64,000 bases of DNA from Streptococcus sp. S784/96/1 (GTDB lineage: Bacteria; Bacillota; Bacilli; Lactobacillales; Streptococcaceae), in NCBI RefSeq assembly GCF_902729355.1, contig NZ_CACVCC010000012.1, positions 1-64,000 on the forward strand. The letters are read 5' to 3'. How positions within the stretch are numbered: position 1 is the first letter of the stretch; every line of letters begins with the position of its first letter. Shown piece by piece: positions 55,497 through 64,000 of the stretch. The position numbers and the translations under genes were made by a program. Under the pieces are notes generated by a model. The model worked only from the letters and a program-made list of their open reading frames with translations. It ran no database searches and was not told the DNA's origin.

Positions 55497-55827
55497 TCAT
55501 AAACGTTATCATGTTTCTCTTACAGATCAAGCAAAGAAAGATTTACGAGAAGTTCACGACTATATTCTACTCAATTTTTATAGTCAACAATCGGCTGATG
55601 GGAAACTTGACCTTGTTCTAACAGCTCTTGAAACCTTGGAATCTTTTCCAGAAGCCTGTCCGTTGGTTTCTAGACGAGGCTATGGTGAACTGACAAATGA
55701 TGGTAAACGCTATCGTTACATGCCAATTGAGCATTACTTGGCCTTTTACTATATTGAGAACTATAATGTCTACGTTGCTAGAATTCTAAGTTCTAAGCAA
55801 AATTGGGCTAAGTTATTTAATAAGTGA
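55489..55827 (+). CDS. RelE/ParE-family toxin
   Basis: 112 residues. The core reads L-T-D-Q-A-K-K-D-L-R-E-V-H-D-Y-I and ends R-Y-M-P-I-E-H-Y-L-A-F-Y-Y-I ... V-Y-V-A-R-I-L. These toxins either cut mRNA on ribosomes (RelE) or poison gyrase (ParE). TTG 55489 is preferred to TTG 55483 because AAAGGA (55475-55480) lies 8 bases from it. It overlaps the antitoxin by 8 bases, as is normal for these pairs. Confidence 0.87.
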   Translation: MTNHKRYHVSLTDQAKKDLREVHDYILLNFYSQQSADGKLDLVLTALETLESFPEACPLVSRRGYGELTNDGKRYRYMPIEHYLAFYYIENYNVYVARILSSKQNWAKLFNK

Positions 55828-55839
55828 CTGTCGTATTAC

Positions 55840-55887
55840 CCTAGAAAGGAAACTCCCTAAATTGTATTACAAATTTCTACTATTCGA
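55840..55887 (+). repeat. Right copy of 48-bp direct repeat
   Basis: Covers the ribosome site and the first nine codons of the HAD gene. Its partner is 50188-50235. Between them lie only the Rgg/lanthipeptide genes and the toxin-antitoxin pair. Confidence 0.8.
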
Positions 55888-56569
55888 CCTTGATCACACG
55901 CTTCTTGATTTTGATGCGGCTGAGGATGTGGCTTTAGAAGCATTATTAGTCGCAGCTGGAGTGACTGACATTCAAGCTTATAAAGATTACTATGTGCCTA
56001 TGAATAAGGCCATGTGGGAGGATTTGGCTGCTGGGGAAATCAGTAAGCCCGAACTCATCCGCACGCGCTTTGCTAAGTTATTTGCCCACTTCGATCAAGA
56101 GGTGGACGGTGCTTACATGGCAGAACGTTACCAGCACCACCTCAGTCAGCAGGGACAGGTGTTTGATGGGGTTCCAGAGTTTTTGGAGATCTTATGTCAG
56201 CAGGGCTACCGCCTTTTTGGAGCAACCAATGGGGTGACCTTTATCCAAAAAGGTCGCTTAGCACACTCAGGACTTGCCACGTACTTTGAGAAGATTTTCA
56301 TTTCTGATGAAGTTGGCCATCATAAACCTGACAAAGCGTTTTTTGAAACCATAGCAGAGCAGGTGGACGGGTTTGAAGTATCAAAAGCCGTCATGATTGG
56401 AGATAGTCTTTCAGCAGATATTCAAGGCGGTAGCAATGCTGGGATTGATACGATTTGGTTTAATCCACTTCGGTTAGTCAACGATAGTACAGTCATTCCA
56501 ACCTATATTGTTGAGACTTATGACCAAATCGTGGACATTTTACAAGCTGCTGAAGCGAAAACACACTAG
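55862..56569 (+). CDS. HAD nucleotidase (YjjG/YfnB-like)
   Basis: 235 residues from a TTG start behind AGAAAGGA. Motif I is L-F-D-L-D-H-T-L-L-D-F, motif II lies in G-A-T-N-G-V-T, and motif IV is I-G-D-S-L-S-A-D. The D-H-T-L-L form and A-T-N-G are typical of YjjG-type pyrimidine nucleotidases that remove non-canonical nucleotides. Its first 26 bases are duplicated 5.65 kb upstream. The gene itself is intact. Confidence 0.88.
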   Translation: MYYKFLLFDLDHTLLDFDAAEDVALEALLVAAGVTDIQAYKDYYVPMNKAMWEDLAAGEISKPELIRTRFAKLFAHFDQEVDGAYMAERYQHHLSQQGQVFDGVPEFLEILCQQGYRLFGATNGVTFIQKGRLAHSGLATYFEKIFISDEVGHHKPDKAFFETIAEQVDGFEVSKAVMIGDSLSADIQGGSNAGIDTIWFNPLRLVNDSTVIPTYIVETYDQIVDILQAAEAKTH

Positions 56570-56673
56570 TCACCAATGGCACATCAATCAAAAAGAGTGG
56601 ATTAGTTCCATTCTTTTGTCGTTTTACAACGCCTTTAAAAAAGTCTATAATGGTCACAAGATAAGGAGAATAT

Positions 56674-57699
56674 ATGTTTGGACTACAGAAAAAATTACCT
56701 GGCTTGTTACTTTGTATCGGACTTGCTATAACAGCTTGGTTGCTTGGGAAGTGGCTTCCTTTAGTTGGGGCACCTGTTTTTGCGATTTTTCTTGGTATGT
56801 TAGCAGGACGTTTCCATCAAAATCGTGAAAAAACCCGTTTAGGAATCACTTTCACATCAAAATACCTGTTACAGACAGCGGTGGTACTCTTAGGCTTTGG
56901 TTTGAACCTTTCCCAAGTCTGGGCTGTTGGATTAACGTCGTTACCGATTATCATCAGCACTATTGTAACTGCACTACTGACTGCCTATATCTTGCAGAAG
57001 TGGCTCAAACTGGATGTGAATACCACAACTCTAGTCGGTGTGGGGTCTTCTATCTGCGGAGGCTCTGCTATTGCCGCGACAGCGCCAGTTATTGAAGCCA
57101 AAGATGAAGAAGTTGCTAAGGCAATCTCCGTCATCTTCCTGTTCAATATCTTAGCTGCGCTTACTTTTCCAACGTTGGGAGAGGTGTTTGGCCTCTCTAA
57201 TGAAGGTTTTGCCCTATTTGCGGGAACGGCAGTCAATGATACCTCTTCTGTAACAGCGACAGCGACAGCTTGGGACGCCATTCACGGTAGCAACGCCCTA
57301 GATGGCGCAACCATTGTCAAATTAACCCGTACCTTAGCCATTATTCCGATTACACTAGGCTTGTCCTTTTATCGGAGTTATCAGTTTTTGAAAAATGGCG
57401 GAGCTGCTCAGTCAACTTTTAGCTTTAAGCGAGCTTTTCCGATGTTTCTCCTTTATTTCCTATTTGCTTCGCTGTTAACAACCCTAGTTAGTAGTCTGGG
57501 AATGACAGTAGAATTCTTTGACCAATTTAAAATCTTATCAAAATTCTTTATCGTCATGGCCATGGGAGCTATTGGCTTAAATACAGGCATCGTCACATTA
57601 GTCAAAACAGGTGGTCAAGCTATCGGTGTTGGTGCCACTTGCTGGACTATCATAACCTTTACCAGTTTGTACATGCAAGCCTTATTAGGAATTTGGTGA
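56674..57699 (+). CDS. YeiH-family membrane protein (putative sulfate exporter)
   Basis: 341 residues with about ten membrane segments. The family pattern includes [14 protein letters not shown] near residue 130 and [10 protein letters not shown] near 190. The UPF0324/YeiH family is annotated as a sulfate exporter on limited evidence. The start follows AAGGAGA. It stands between two unrelated genes. Confidence 0.87.
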   Translation: MFGLQKKLPGLLLCIGLAITAWLLGKWLPLVGAPVFAIFLGMLAGRFHQNREKTRLGITFTSKYLLQTAVVLLGFGLNLSQVWAVGLTSLPIIISTIVTALLTAYILQKWLKLDVNTTTLVGVGSSICGGSAIAATAPVIEAKDEEVAKAISVIFLFNILAALTFPTLGEVFGLSNEGFALFAGTAVNDTSSVTATATAWDAIHGSNALDGATIVKLTRTLAIIPITLGLSFYRSYQFLKNGGAAQSTFSFKRAFPMFLLYFLFASLLTTLVSSLGMTVEFFDQFKILSKFFIVMAMGAIGLNTGIVTLVKTGGQAIGVGATCWTIITFTSLYMQALLGIW

Positions 57700-57744
57700 A
57701 TAAAGAATACATAAAAAGAATGACGTTAATTTCGGAGGAAATAC

Positions 57745-58512
57745 ATGACCCCTATTTATTTTTTAGACGGATTAGGTAGTAACCGTCATTATGTTACCCG
57801 TTTGGAGGAGGCTTTGATTGAACAAGGTTTTGAGTTGATCTATTTAGCCTTGCCTGGACATCCTAATAATTTTAATTGCCCTACAGAAACCTTAGAAGAT
57901 TTGACTGCGTGGTTTGACAAGCAGACTCCAAAGACTCCTTTTATTTTGATGGGATTTTCTCTAGGAGCGGATTTTGCAGCTTATTTAGCGAAACAGTCTT
58001 CTCATGTCTCGCATCTCATTTTACTTGATGGTGGCTTTATGGATTTTGACGTTTTTGGGTATTCCTTAGAGCAAGAGTTGGCGGACACTAAGATTTATTT
58101 TGCTTCTGAGACCTTTGCGGATTTGGGAGAAAAACTGCGCGAAGAAGAGAAAAGTGCTGACTATTGGGGTGAGGACTTGGAAAAAGCAGTACGCTATGCC
58201 TATGTCAAAAAAGAAAATCAGTACCAGTTAAATCTTAATTCAGAAATTATTCTTAATCTCCTAAAAATCAGACGTGACTGCCAGTTTGTGATTTCAAAAC
58301 CATATTTTTCAGTCCCAACACTGATGATACTCTCAGACAGCCCCGCTGAATTCTTAGACTTCAAGCAAACACAATTAAGTAAAATTGCAAATAACCATGT
58401 CACTAGTAAAATTCTTTCAAACACCACCCATCAACTCTATCTTGAAAAACCTAATCAAATAGCAGTAACGATTAAAGATGTCGTGTCAAACAACTTTTCC
58501 AAAACTCTTTAA
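57745..58512 (+). CDS. Alpha/beta hydrolase
   Basis: 255 residues. The nucleophile elbow is M-G-F-S-L-G-A and the acid and base are suggested by L-S-D-S-P-A-E and T-T-H-Q-L-Y. The N-terminal F-L-D-G-L-G-S-N gives the oxyanion loop. The closest pattern is thioesterase/lysophospholipase-like hydrolases. The start follows GGAGGAAATAC. Substrate unknown. Confidence 0.85.
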   Translation: MTPIYFLDGLGSNRHYVTRLEEALIEQGFELIYLALPGHPNNFNCPTETLEDLTAWFDKQTPKTPFILMGFSLGADFAAYLAKQSSHVSHLILLDGGFMDFDVFGYSLEQELADTKIYFASETFADLGEKLREEEKSADYWGEDLEKAVRYAYVKKENQYQLNLNSEIILNLLKIRRDCQFVISKPYFSVPTLMILSDSPAEFLDFKQTQLSKIANNHVTSKILSNTTHQLYLEKPNQIAVTIKDVVSNNFSKTL

Positions 58513-58567
58513 ACCCTTATTCTTTTGTGATACAATGAAACAAAACCCCATAAAAAGGAGAAAATAA

Positions 58568-59545
58568 ATGGTTGAAAAGCGTTTTAAAGGGATAATGAGA
58601 TCTATTGTTCCAGGGATTTTGTTTCTTGGGATTGCAATCCTTTCAACAGTTGCTTTTATGGCAACGACAGGTGTCGATAATCTTTATCGAAAAGGGGAGA
58701 TAGTCCAAAGTAGTAACTTATCAAATGGTAATAAGGCGCTAGTAGTGACAGCGATTATACCAGAACCTCTAACGACAATTGAAGGCTATAATAGCAACCT
58801 CTACTTGGTAGAATATGACAATACGGATGGGACATTTGGTTATATCGGACTTGAATCAGATGCGAAAGACCCAGTTCTAGAGAAGCTGATTGCTAAAGGT
58901 GATGAGCTGGTTGAAAAACCAGAACGCATTGAAGTAGAACTCGTGACAAGCTCTAGTCAAGAAAATGGTATTGAAGGCTACGAAAGTTTTATTCAGGAGA
59001 CATTTGCTGGAACAGATTTAGAAGGACGTGTTAGCCGAACTTATTACGCTTCCTTACGTGAAGTAAGTAGTACACGCTGGATGTCTTATGCCCTCATTGC
59101 TGTAACTGGACTTATTGGTATTGCCTGCTTAGTAGGTGGTGTATTGACCGTGCGCCAAAACAAACGCAACTATGAGGCGCTTTATCTTGCTTATCCAGAC
59201 TTGCATGGCAACTTGGACAATATCATTAGGGAAGCTACTTACCATGATGAACGTCTAGGGCTCTTGGTTTATAAGACACACTTGATTTCTTATAAAGTGA
59301 AATTCTACGCCATTGACCTAACACAGGTGACCTCTCTTTATCATCATATCATTTCAACTAAAGCTTACGGTTTGATTACGACCTCACGCCATTCACAATT
59401 GATGGTAACTTTGGTTAATCAGAAGAAAGTGCAAAAGGTTTTCTTTAAAAATATTGGTAAATCAACAGATGATGAACTCCAACCTTTATTTGCTCTGATT
59501 GAACAAACATATCCTAATATTTCTTTAGGTTACGACCAAAAGTAA
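58568..59545 (+). CDS. Membrane protein of unknown function with two TM segments
   Basis: 325 residues. Membrane segments lie at about 12-33 and 172-195. The external part between them is acidic. The cytoplasmic C-terminal part (about 200-325) resembles a regulatory or PH-like soluble domain with R-H-S-Q-L-M-V-T-L-V. No family was recognised with confidence. The start follows AAAAGGAG. It is a single gene between a hydrolase and uvrC. Confidence 0.65.
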   Translation: MVEKRFKGIMRSIVPGILFLGIAILSTVAFMATTGVDNLYRKGEIVQSSNLSNGNKALVVTAIIPEPLTTIEGYNSNLYLVEYDNTDGTFGYIGLESDAKDPVLEKLIAKGDELVEKPERIEVELVTSSSQENGIEGYESFIQETFAGTDLEGRVSRTYYASLREVSSTRWMSYALIAVTGLIGIACLVGGVLTVRQNKRNYEALYLAYPDLHGNLDNIIREATYHDERLGLLVYKTHLISYKVKFYAIDLTQVTSLYHHIISTKAYGLITTSRHSQLMVTLVNQKKVQKVFFKNIGKSTDDELQPLFALIEQTYPNISLGYDQK

Positions 59546-59563
59546 CACATTCATTTACTGCTT

Positions 59564-59590
59564 AAAAACGAGGTTATTCCTCGTTTTTTT
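59564..59590 (+). terminator. Terminator directly ahead of uvrC
   Basis: AAACGAGG pairs with CCTCGTTT around TTATT, then seven T. The uvrC -10 box begins 3 bases after the T tract. Confidence 0.8.
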
Positions 59591-59592
59591 GT

Positions 59593-59604
59593 TATAATAT
59601 GACT
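59593..59604 (+). promoter_or_regulatory. uvrC -10 box abutting the start codon
   Basis: TATAAT at 59593-59598 ends 6 bases before ATG 59605. Initiation 7 bases after the box would place +1 on the ATG itself. No ribosome site exists between. Confidence 0.5.
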
Positions 59605-61392
59605 ATGAATAATACGATAAAGCATAAATTAGAATTACTTCCTGATAGCCCGGGGTGTTATCTCCACAAGGATAAAAATGGGGTGATTATCTATGTGGGT
59701 AAGGCAAAGAATCTGAAAAATCGTGTGCGTAGCTATTTCCGTGGCAGCCACGATACCAAGACAGAGCTTTTGGTATCAGAAATCGAAGATTTTGAATTTA
59801 TTGTTACCGAGTCTAATATTGAAGCTCTGCTTTTGGAAATTAACCTCATTCAAGAAAATCTTCCTAAGTACAACATCAAACTCAAAGATGATAAATCTTA
59901 CCCTTTTATTAAAATTACTAAGGAACTTTACCCAAGGTTGCTAATTACCCGTCAGGTCAAGAAAAATGATGGGCTCTATTTTGGTCCATATCCTGATAGT
60001 GGCGCAGCCAATGAGATTAAAAAGCTCCTTGACCGAATTTTTCCTTTTAAAAAGTGTAAAAATCCTGCTAATAAAGTCTGCTTTTATTATCATATCGGCC
60101 AATGTAATGCTCATACCATCTGCAAAACCGATAAGTCCTACTGGGATGGTCTGGTAGATGATGTTAAAAACTTCTTAAATGGTCATGATGATAAAATTGT
60201 CAATGACTTGAAAGCTAAGATGATGGCAATGGCAGAGCAGATGGAATTTGAACGTGCTGCTGAGTACCGTGATTTGATAGAAGCAGTTGGAACCCTGCGT
60301 ACCAAGCAGCGCGTTATGAATCAAGACATGCAGGATAGGGATATTTTCGGTTACTATGTCGATAAGGGATGGATGTGTGTACAAGTTTTCTTTGTTCGTC
60401 AAGGAAAGCTTATTCAGCGAGATGTCAATCTGTTTCCATACTATAACGAACCGGAAGAGGATTTTTTGACCTATCTGGGGCAGTTTTACAGTGACAGTAG
60501 TCATTTGATGCCTCGTGAGATTTTTATTCCAGCTAATATTGACCAAGAATCTGTTGAAGCCTTGGTAACGGCTAAAGTCACAAAACCTCAAAAGGGTGAG
60601 AAAAAACAACTGGTTAATCTAGCGACAAAAAATGCCCGCGTCAGCCTTGAACAAAAATTTAGTTTACTGGAAAAAGATTTGGTTAAAACACAGGGAGCTA
60701 TTGAAAATCTTGGAAGTCTGCTTGGCATTGCAACCCCACACCGTATTGAAGCCTTTGATAACTCCAACATTATGGGAACCAGCCCAGTTTCTGCCATGGT
60801 TGTTTTTGAAAATGGAAAGCCTAATAAAAAGGAATACCGTAAATATAAGATTCAAACGGTTGAAGGACCAGATGATTACGCCAGCATGAGAGAAGTTATT
60901 CGCAGACGATATGGCCGTGTGAAGCGAGAGGGATTGGTACCACCAGATTTGATTATCATTGATGGTGGTCAGGGACAGGTCAATATTGCTAAAGATGTTC
61001 TGAAAAATGAGCTCAATGTGGTCATTCCTGTTGCAGGTCTTCAAAAAAATGACAAGCACCAAACGCATGAATTGCTCTTTGGAGAACCTTTAGAAGCGAT
61101 TGACCTTCCAAGAAATTCTCAGGAATTTTTCCTGCTACATCGTATTCAAGACGAGGTTCACCGCTTTGCTATTACCTTCCACAGACAAGTGAGAAGTAAG
61201 AATAGTTTCTCTTCAAAATTAGATGGCATAGAAGGTTTGGGTCCTAAGCGCAAACAGGCACTGCTCAAACACTTTAAATCAATCACAGCCATTCAGAAAG
61301 CGACAATTGAAGATCTTAGAGCAATTGGTCTTCCAGAAAAAGTGGCGGAATCTGTTTTGGAGAAATTGAATACGACAGAAGAGACGAATTAA
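59605..61392 (+). CDS. uvrC: Excinuclease ABC subunit C
   Basis: 595 residues. The GIY-YIG nuclease domain ([10 protein letters not shown]) is at residues 10-95, a four-cysteine cluster at about 150-175, the UvrB-binding UVR segment at about 205-235, the RNase H-like nuclease with F-D-N-S-N and I-D-G-G-Q-G-Q, and helix-hairpin-helix motifs at the end (G-L-G-P-K-R). It makes both incisions in nucleotide excision repair. ATG 59605 matches the family N-terminus (N-x-x-I-K-H-K-L). An ATG at 59599 is also in frame. Confidence 0.95.
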   Translation: MNNTIKHKLELLPDSPGCYLHKDKNGVIIYVGKAKNLKNRVRSYFRGSHDTKTELLVSEIEDFEFIVTESNIEALLLEINLIQENLPKYNIKLKDDKSYPFIKITKELYPRLLITRQVKKNDGLYFGPYPDSGAANEIKKLLDRIFPFKKCKNPANKVCFYYHIGQCNAHTICKTDKSYWDGLVDDVKNFLNGHDDKIVNDLKAKMMAMAEQMEFERAAEYRDLIEAVGTLRTKQRVMNQDMQDRDIFGYYVDKGWMCVQVFFVRQGKLIQRDVNLFPYYNEPEEDFLTYLGQFYSDSSHLMPREIFIPANIDQESVEALVTAKVTKPQKGEKKQLVNLATKNARVSLEQKFSLLEKDLVKTQGAIENLGSLLGIATPHRIEAFDNSNIMGTSPVSAMVVFENGKPNKKEYRKYKIQTVEGPDDYASMREVIRRRYGRVKREGLVPPDLIIIDGGQGQVNIAKDVLKNELNVVIPVAGLQKNDKHQTHELLFGEPLEAIDLPRNSQEFFLLHRIQDEVHRFAITFHRQVRSKNSFSSKLDGIEGLGPKRKQALLKHFKSITAIQKATIEDLRAIGLPEKVAESVLEKLNTTEETN

Positions 61393-61407
61393 TGAGGAGA
61401 CTTTGAG

Positions 61408-61641
61408 ATGAATACATACCTTATGTTAATTGTTTTGGTCCTTTTATTGGTCTTAGTTATTTCAAATTTATTCCTAAATCCCTTGTCGAAAACCAGCTGG
61501 TCAGATCCTCTGTTTGTTCAGCGGAGTATCGGTGTTGGGATAACCATCAATCTGAAAAATCGCTTGGGGTGGTGGATTTACATGATTGTCTCGGTGGCTT
61601 TGGTTATCTTACTAGCTATGGTGTTTCTAGATAAATCTTGA
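61408..61641 (+). CDS. Small membrane protein
   Basis: 77 residues with two membrane segments (about 3-22 and 53-72). It starts 16 bases after uvrC behind GAGGAGAC, so it is in the same transcript. The family is not known to me beyond its presence as a small conserved-looking membrane protein. No function can be given. Confidence 0.65.
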   Translation: MNTYLMLIVLVLLLVLVISNLFLNPLSKTSWSDPLFVQRSIGVGITINLKNRLGWWIYMIVSVALVILLAMVFLDKS

Positions 61642-61720
61642 AAGTGTAGTTCCGCCATTTCCCTAAATCTTAAAATATGATAGAATGTAAGGGTGATTAT
61701 AAAGAGAAAGAGGAAGTCAG

Positions 61721-62323
61721 ATGAAATTCCTAGAATTAAATAAAAAGCGCCATGCAATCAAGCAATTTAATGATCAGCCTGTTGATGTCAAAGATGTGCG
61801 CACAGCTATTGAAATTGCGACATTGGCGCCAAGTGCCAATAACATTCAGCCGTGGAAGTTTGTCATTGTGAAAGAGAAAAAAGCAGAGCTTGCTGAGTTG
61901 GCTTATAGTACCAACAAAGACCAAGTTGAAGCTTCTCAATACACCATTGCACTCTTTACAGATACTGATTTAGTAAAACGTTCACGCAAAATTGCGCGGG
62001 TCGGTGTGAAAAATTTGCCAGATGATTTAATTGGCTACTACATGGAAACCTTGCCACCACGCTTTGCTCAGTTTACAGAGCAACATAAGTCAGATTATTT
62101 AGCACTAAATGCTGGATTGGTAGCGATGAATCTTGTACTAGCTTTGACAGATCAAAAGATTGGCTCAAACATCATTCTTGGTTTTGATAAGAGCAAGGTC
62201 AATGATGTTTTGGAAATTGACAGTCGTTTCCGTCCAGAACTCTTGATTACTGTTGGTTACACTGATCTTAAGCCAGAGCCAAGCTACCGCCTCCCAGTTG
62301 ATGAAGTGATTGAGTATAAGTAA
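61721..62323 (+). CDS. Nitroreductase-family flavoprotein
   Basis: 200 residues. The FMN-binding A-P-S-A-N-N-I-Q-P-W-K-F block is at residues 33-44 and the N-terminal R-H-A-I-K-Q-F is standard. It uses NAD(P)H to reduce nitro groups, quinones or flavins. In streptococci an enzyme of this kind is often found between uvrC and pepV. Start follows AGAGGAAG. Confidence 0.9.
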   Translation: MKFLELNKKRHAIKQFNDQPVDVKDVRTAIEIATLAPSANNIQPWKFVIVKEKKAELAELAYSTNKDQVEASQYTIALFTDTDLVKRSRKIARVGVKNLPDDLIGYYMETLPPRFAQFTEQHKSDYLALNAGLVAMNLVLALTDQKIGSNIILGFDKSKVNDVLEIDSRFRPELLITVGYTDLKPEPSYRLPVDEVIEYK

Positions 62324-62393
62324 GTAGTTATTGCAGTGGGGTTCGGCGCCCCCCCACACGTAGATAGTTTTTATTAGAAACGAGAAATAAAAA

Positions 62394-63797
62394 ATGACAA
62401 TTGATTTTAAAGCAGAAGTTGAAAAACGTAAAGACGATTTGATGGCAGATTTGGTTAGCCTTTTGGAAATCAATTCTGAGCGTGATGACAGCAAGGCTGA
62501 CGCGGATCATCCATTTGGACCTGGGCCTGTTAAGGCATTGGAAAAATTCTTGGAAATTGCAGAACGTGACGGTTACAAAACACGAAATATTGACAACTAC
62601 GCTGGTGATTTTGAATTTGGTGAGGGCGAAGAAGTTCTCGGTATCTTTGGTCACCTTGACGTAGTGCCAGCAGGTAGTGGTTGGGATACTGACCCATATA
62701 AACCAGTGATCAAAGATGGCAAACTCTATGCGCGTGGGTCATCAGATGACAAGGGGCCAACAATGGCATGTTACTATGGCTTGAAAATCATCAAAGAACT
62801 TGGTTTGCCAACCTCTAAAAAAGTGCGCTTTGTCGTTGGTACAGACGAAGAGTCTGGATGGGGCGACATGGATTACTACTTTGCCCACAATGGTTTGAAA
62901 GACCCAGACTTTGGATTCTCGCCTGACGCTGAATTCCCAATCATCAATGGTGAAAAAGGAAACATCACAGAGTACCTTCATTTCACAGGTGCTAATGCTG
63001 GTGAAGCAGTGCTTGAAAGCTTTGCAGGTGGTTTGCGTGAAAATATGGTTCCAGAATCTGCCACAGCAGTTGTCTCAGGATTAGCAAAAGATGATGTTGA
63101 AACTGCTCTTGCTGCCTACATTGAAGCTGAAGGCTTGCGCGGTGAAGTCGTTGAAGCAGATGGTCGATTGTCTGTAACTATTTACGGAAAATCAGCTCAT
63201 GGGTCAACACCAGAAGCGGGTGTCAACGGTGCAACTCACTTGGCACGTTTCTTGAGTGTGTATGACTTTGAAGGTGGCGCAAAAGCTTATCTTGAAGTAG
63301 CTGGAGAAATCCTTCATGAAGACTTTGCTGGTGAAAAACTTGGCGTAGCCCATACAGATGACAAAATGGGTGCCCTTAGCATGAACGCAGGTGTCTTCTC
63401 ATTTGATAAGTCTAGCGAAGACAATACAATTGCCCTCAACTTCCGTTATCCAAAAGGAACAGATAAAGAAACCATCAAAGCGAAACTGGAAGAAATCGAA
63501 GGGGTGGCATCAGTTAGCCTTTCTGAGCATGAGCACACACCACACTATGTGCCAATGGAAGATGAACTCGTTCAAACACTCCTTTCTGTTTATGAAAAAC
63601 AAACAGGCTTAGAAGGTTACGAACAAGTCATCGGTGGCGGAACATTTGGACGTCTCTTGAAACGTGGTGTAGCCTTTGGTGCAGAATTCCCAGGAGATGA
63701 AAACACCATGCACCAAGCTAACGAATACATGCCATTGACAAACATTTACCGCTCAGCAGCAATCTACGCCGAAGCAATTTATGAGTTGATTAAGTAA
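62394..63797 (+). CDS. pepV: Dipeptidase PepV (M20 family)
   Basis: 467 residues, full length for PepV. The first metal motif is G-H-L-D-V-V-P with His and the catalytic Asp; D-D-K-G-P provides the bridging Asp; E-E-S-G-W has the catalytic Glu and its neighbour ligand. It removes N-terminal amino acids from dipeptides and some tripeptides in the cytoplasm, aiding growth on peptides. The gene uses strongly biased codons. A GC-rich hairpin (GTGGGG ... CCCCAC) lies at 62337-62357 between it and the nitroreductase. Confidence 0.94.
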   Translation: MTIDFKAEVEKRKDDLMADLVSLLEINSERDDSKADADHPFGPGPVKALEKFLEIAERDGYKTRNIDNYAGDFEFGEGEEVLGIFGHLDVVPAGSGWDTDPYKPVIKDGKLYARGSSDDKGPTMACYYGLKIIKELGLPTSKKVRFVVGTDEESGWGDMDYYFAHNGLKDPDFGFSPDAEFPIINGEKGNITEYLHFTGANAGEAVLESFAGGLRENMVPESATAVVSGLAKDDVETALAAYIEAEGLRGEVVEADGRLSVTIYGKSAHGSTPEAGVNGATHLARFLSVYDFEGGAKAYLEVAGEILHEDFAGEKLGVAHTDDKMGALSMNAGVFSFDKSSEDNTIALNFRYPKGTDKETIKAKLEEIEGVASVSLSEHEHTPHYVPMEDELVQTLLSVYEKQTGLEGYEQVIGGGTFGRLLKRGVAFGAEFPGDENTMHQANEYMPLTNIYRSAAIYAEAIYELIK

Positions 63798-63807
63798 TAT
63801 TAAAGAT

Positions 63808-63832
63808 AAAAAGGTCGTTACGACCTTTTTTC
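63808..63832 (+). terminator. pepV terminator
   Basis: AAAAAGGTCG pairs with CGACCTTTTT around TTA; T tract follows. Confidence 0.85.
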
Positions 63833-63852
63833 GTACTCAACGGAAGGATACA

Positions 63853-64000
63853 ATGAAAACACTAGAAGATATTATCTCAGCCATTATGGCTGATCCTAAC
63901 AATCAAACCTTTACAGAAAGAGGAATTATACCTCTGGTAGCGGCACCAAAGACCGCAAAGATTGTCATTGTCGGACAAGCACCAGGTAGTCGTGCGGAGG
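63853..64000 (+). CDS. Uracil-DNA-glycosylase-family protein (5' end only)
   Basis: Starts at ATG 63853 behind GGAAGGA and runs off the window after about 49 codons. The visible part ends in I-V-I-V-G-Q-A-P-G-S-R, the active-site opening (G-Q-A-P-G) of the UDG superfamily. These proteins remove uracil or other damaged bases from DNA. Length, other motifs and function cannot be judged. Confidence 0.75.
   Translation, partial: MKTLEDIISAIMADPNNQTFTERGIIPLVAAPKTAKIVIVGQAPGSRAE

Noticed and set aside
57720..57734. 14-base AATGACGTTAATTT shared with 16577-16590
   Set aside because: Flanking sequences are unrelated; most likely chance in AT-rich DNA.
62337..62357. GTGGGG...CCCCAC hairpin as a strong terminator
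   Set aside because: No T tract follows, so its role between the nitroreductase and pepV genes is unclear.

Overview
The window reads as chromosomal DNA of a low-GC Gram-positive coccus, almost certainly a pyogenic-type Streptococcus. The evidence is gene content and order: murA-epuA-endA, a PBP2b gene followed directly by recR, a class 1A pyrD, a GlnP with two fused binding domains next to glnQ, a YSIRK-like surface protein with an IdeS/Mac protease domain, an Rgg regulator, and uvrC-nitroreductase-pepV. The species cannot be fixed from the sequence alone.

Layout. 0-21 kb is mostly core: an IS3-type transposase tail at the left edge, a HAD phosphatase, two membrane proteins, a DUF2130 protein, an acetyltransferase, an ABC-F ATPase behind a probable attenuator, murA-epuA-endA, pyrD, gpmA, a formate/nitrite-type channel, pbp2b-recR, a dead IS110-type element and glnPQ. 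21-22.8 kb is a gene graveyard containing the broken remnant of an EF-G/ribosomal-protection-type GTPase. 22.8-44.8 kb is a long accessory block of small redox and detoxification genes (aldo/keto reductases, flavodoxin-fold quinone reductase, cupin, carboxymuconolactone decarboxylase family, ABM monooxygenase, SDRs, zinc-less alcohol dehydrogenase, nitronate monooxygenase, LLM flavin monooxygenase, four alpha/beta hydrolases). It has at least six local regulators (MerR, two LysR, Rrf2, two TetR). One LysR gene is frameshifted, and a TetR fragment lies next to an intact TetR gene. Several operators can be read directly, including a 19-bp-spacer MerR promoter and TetR palindromes.

45.1-49.8 kb encodes a 1558-residue surface protein that joins a transglutaminase-like domain to an IdeS/Mac (C66) immunoglobulin-protease domain, followed by a long charged repeat stalk and a membrane anchor without an LPXTG motif. 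50.3-54.8 kb is an Rgg-controlled lanthipeptide-type locus: a short precursor peptide, a 57-residue coupled ORF, a class III-like LanKC synthetase and an MFS exporter. In this strain the precursor carries a 17-bp tandem duplication that replaces its C-terminus, and the synthetase is split by a frameshift at a run of seven A. The locus plus a RelB/RelE-type toxin-antitoxin pair is bracketed by a 48-bp direct repeat (44/48 identical) that is the 5' end of the downstream HAD gene, so the whole 5.6 kb looks like an inserted island.

55.8-64 kb returns to core genes: HAD nucleotidase, YeiH-type exporter, alpha/beta hydrolase, a two-TM protein, uvrC (apparently leaderless), a small membrane protein, nitroreductase, pepV, and the start of a uracil-DNA-glycosylase-family gene cut by the window edge. 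No tRNA, rRNA or CRISPR array was seen.
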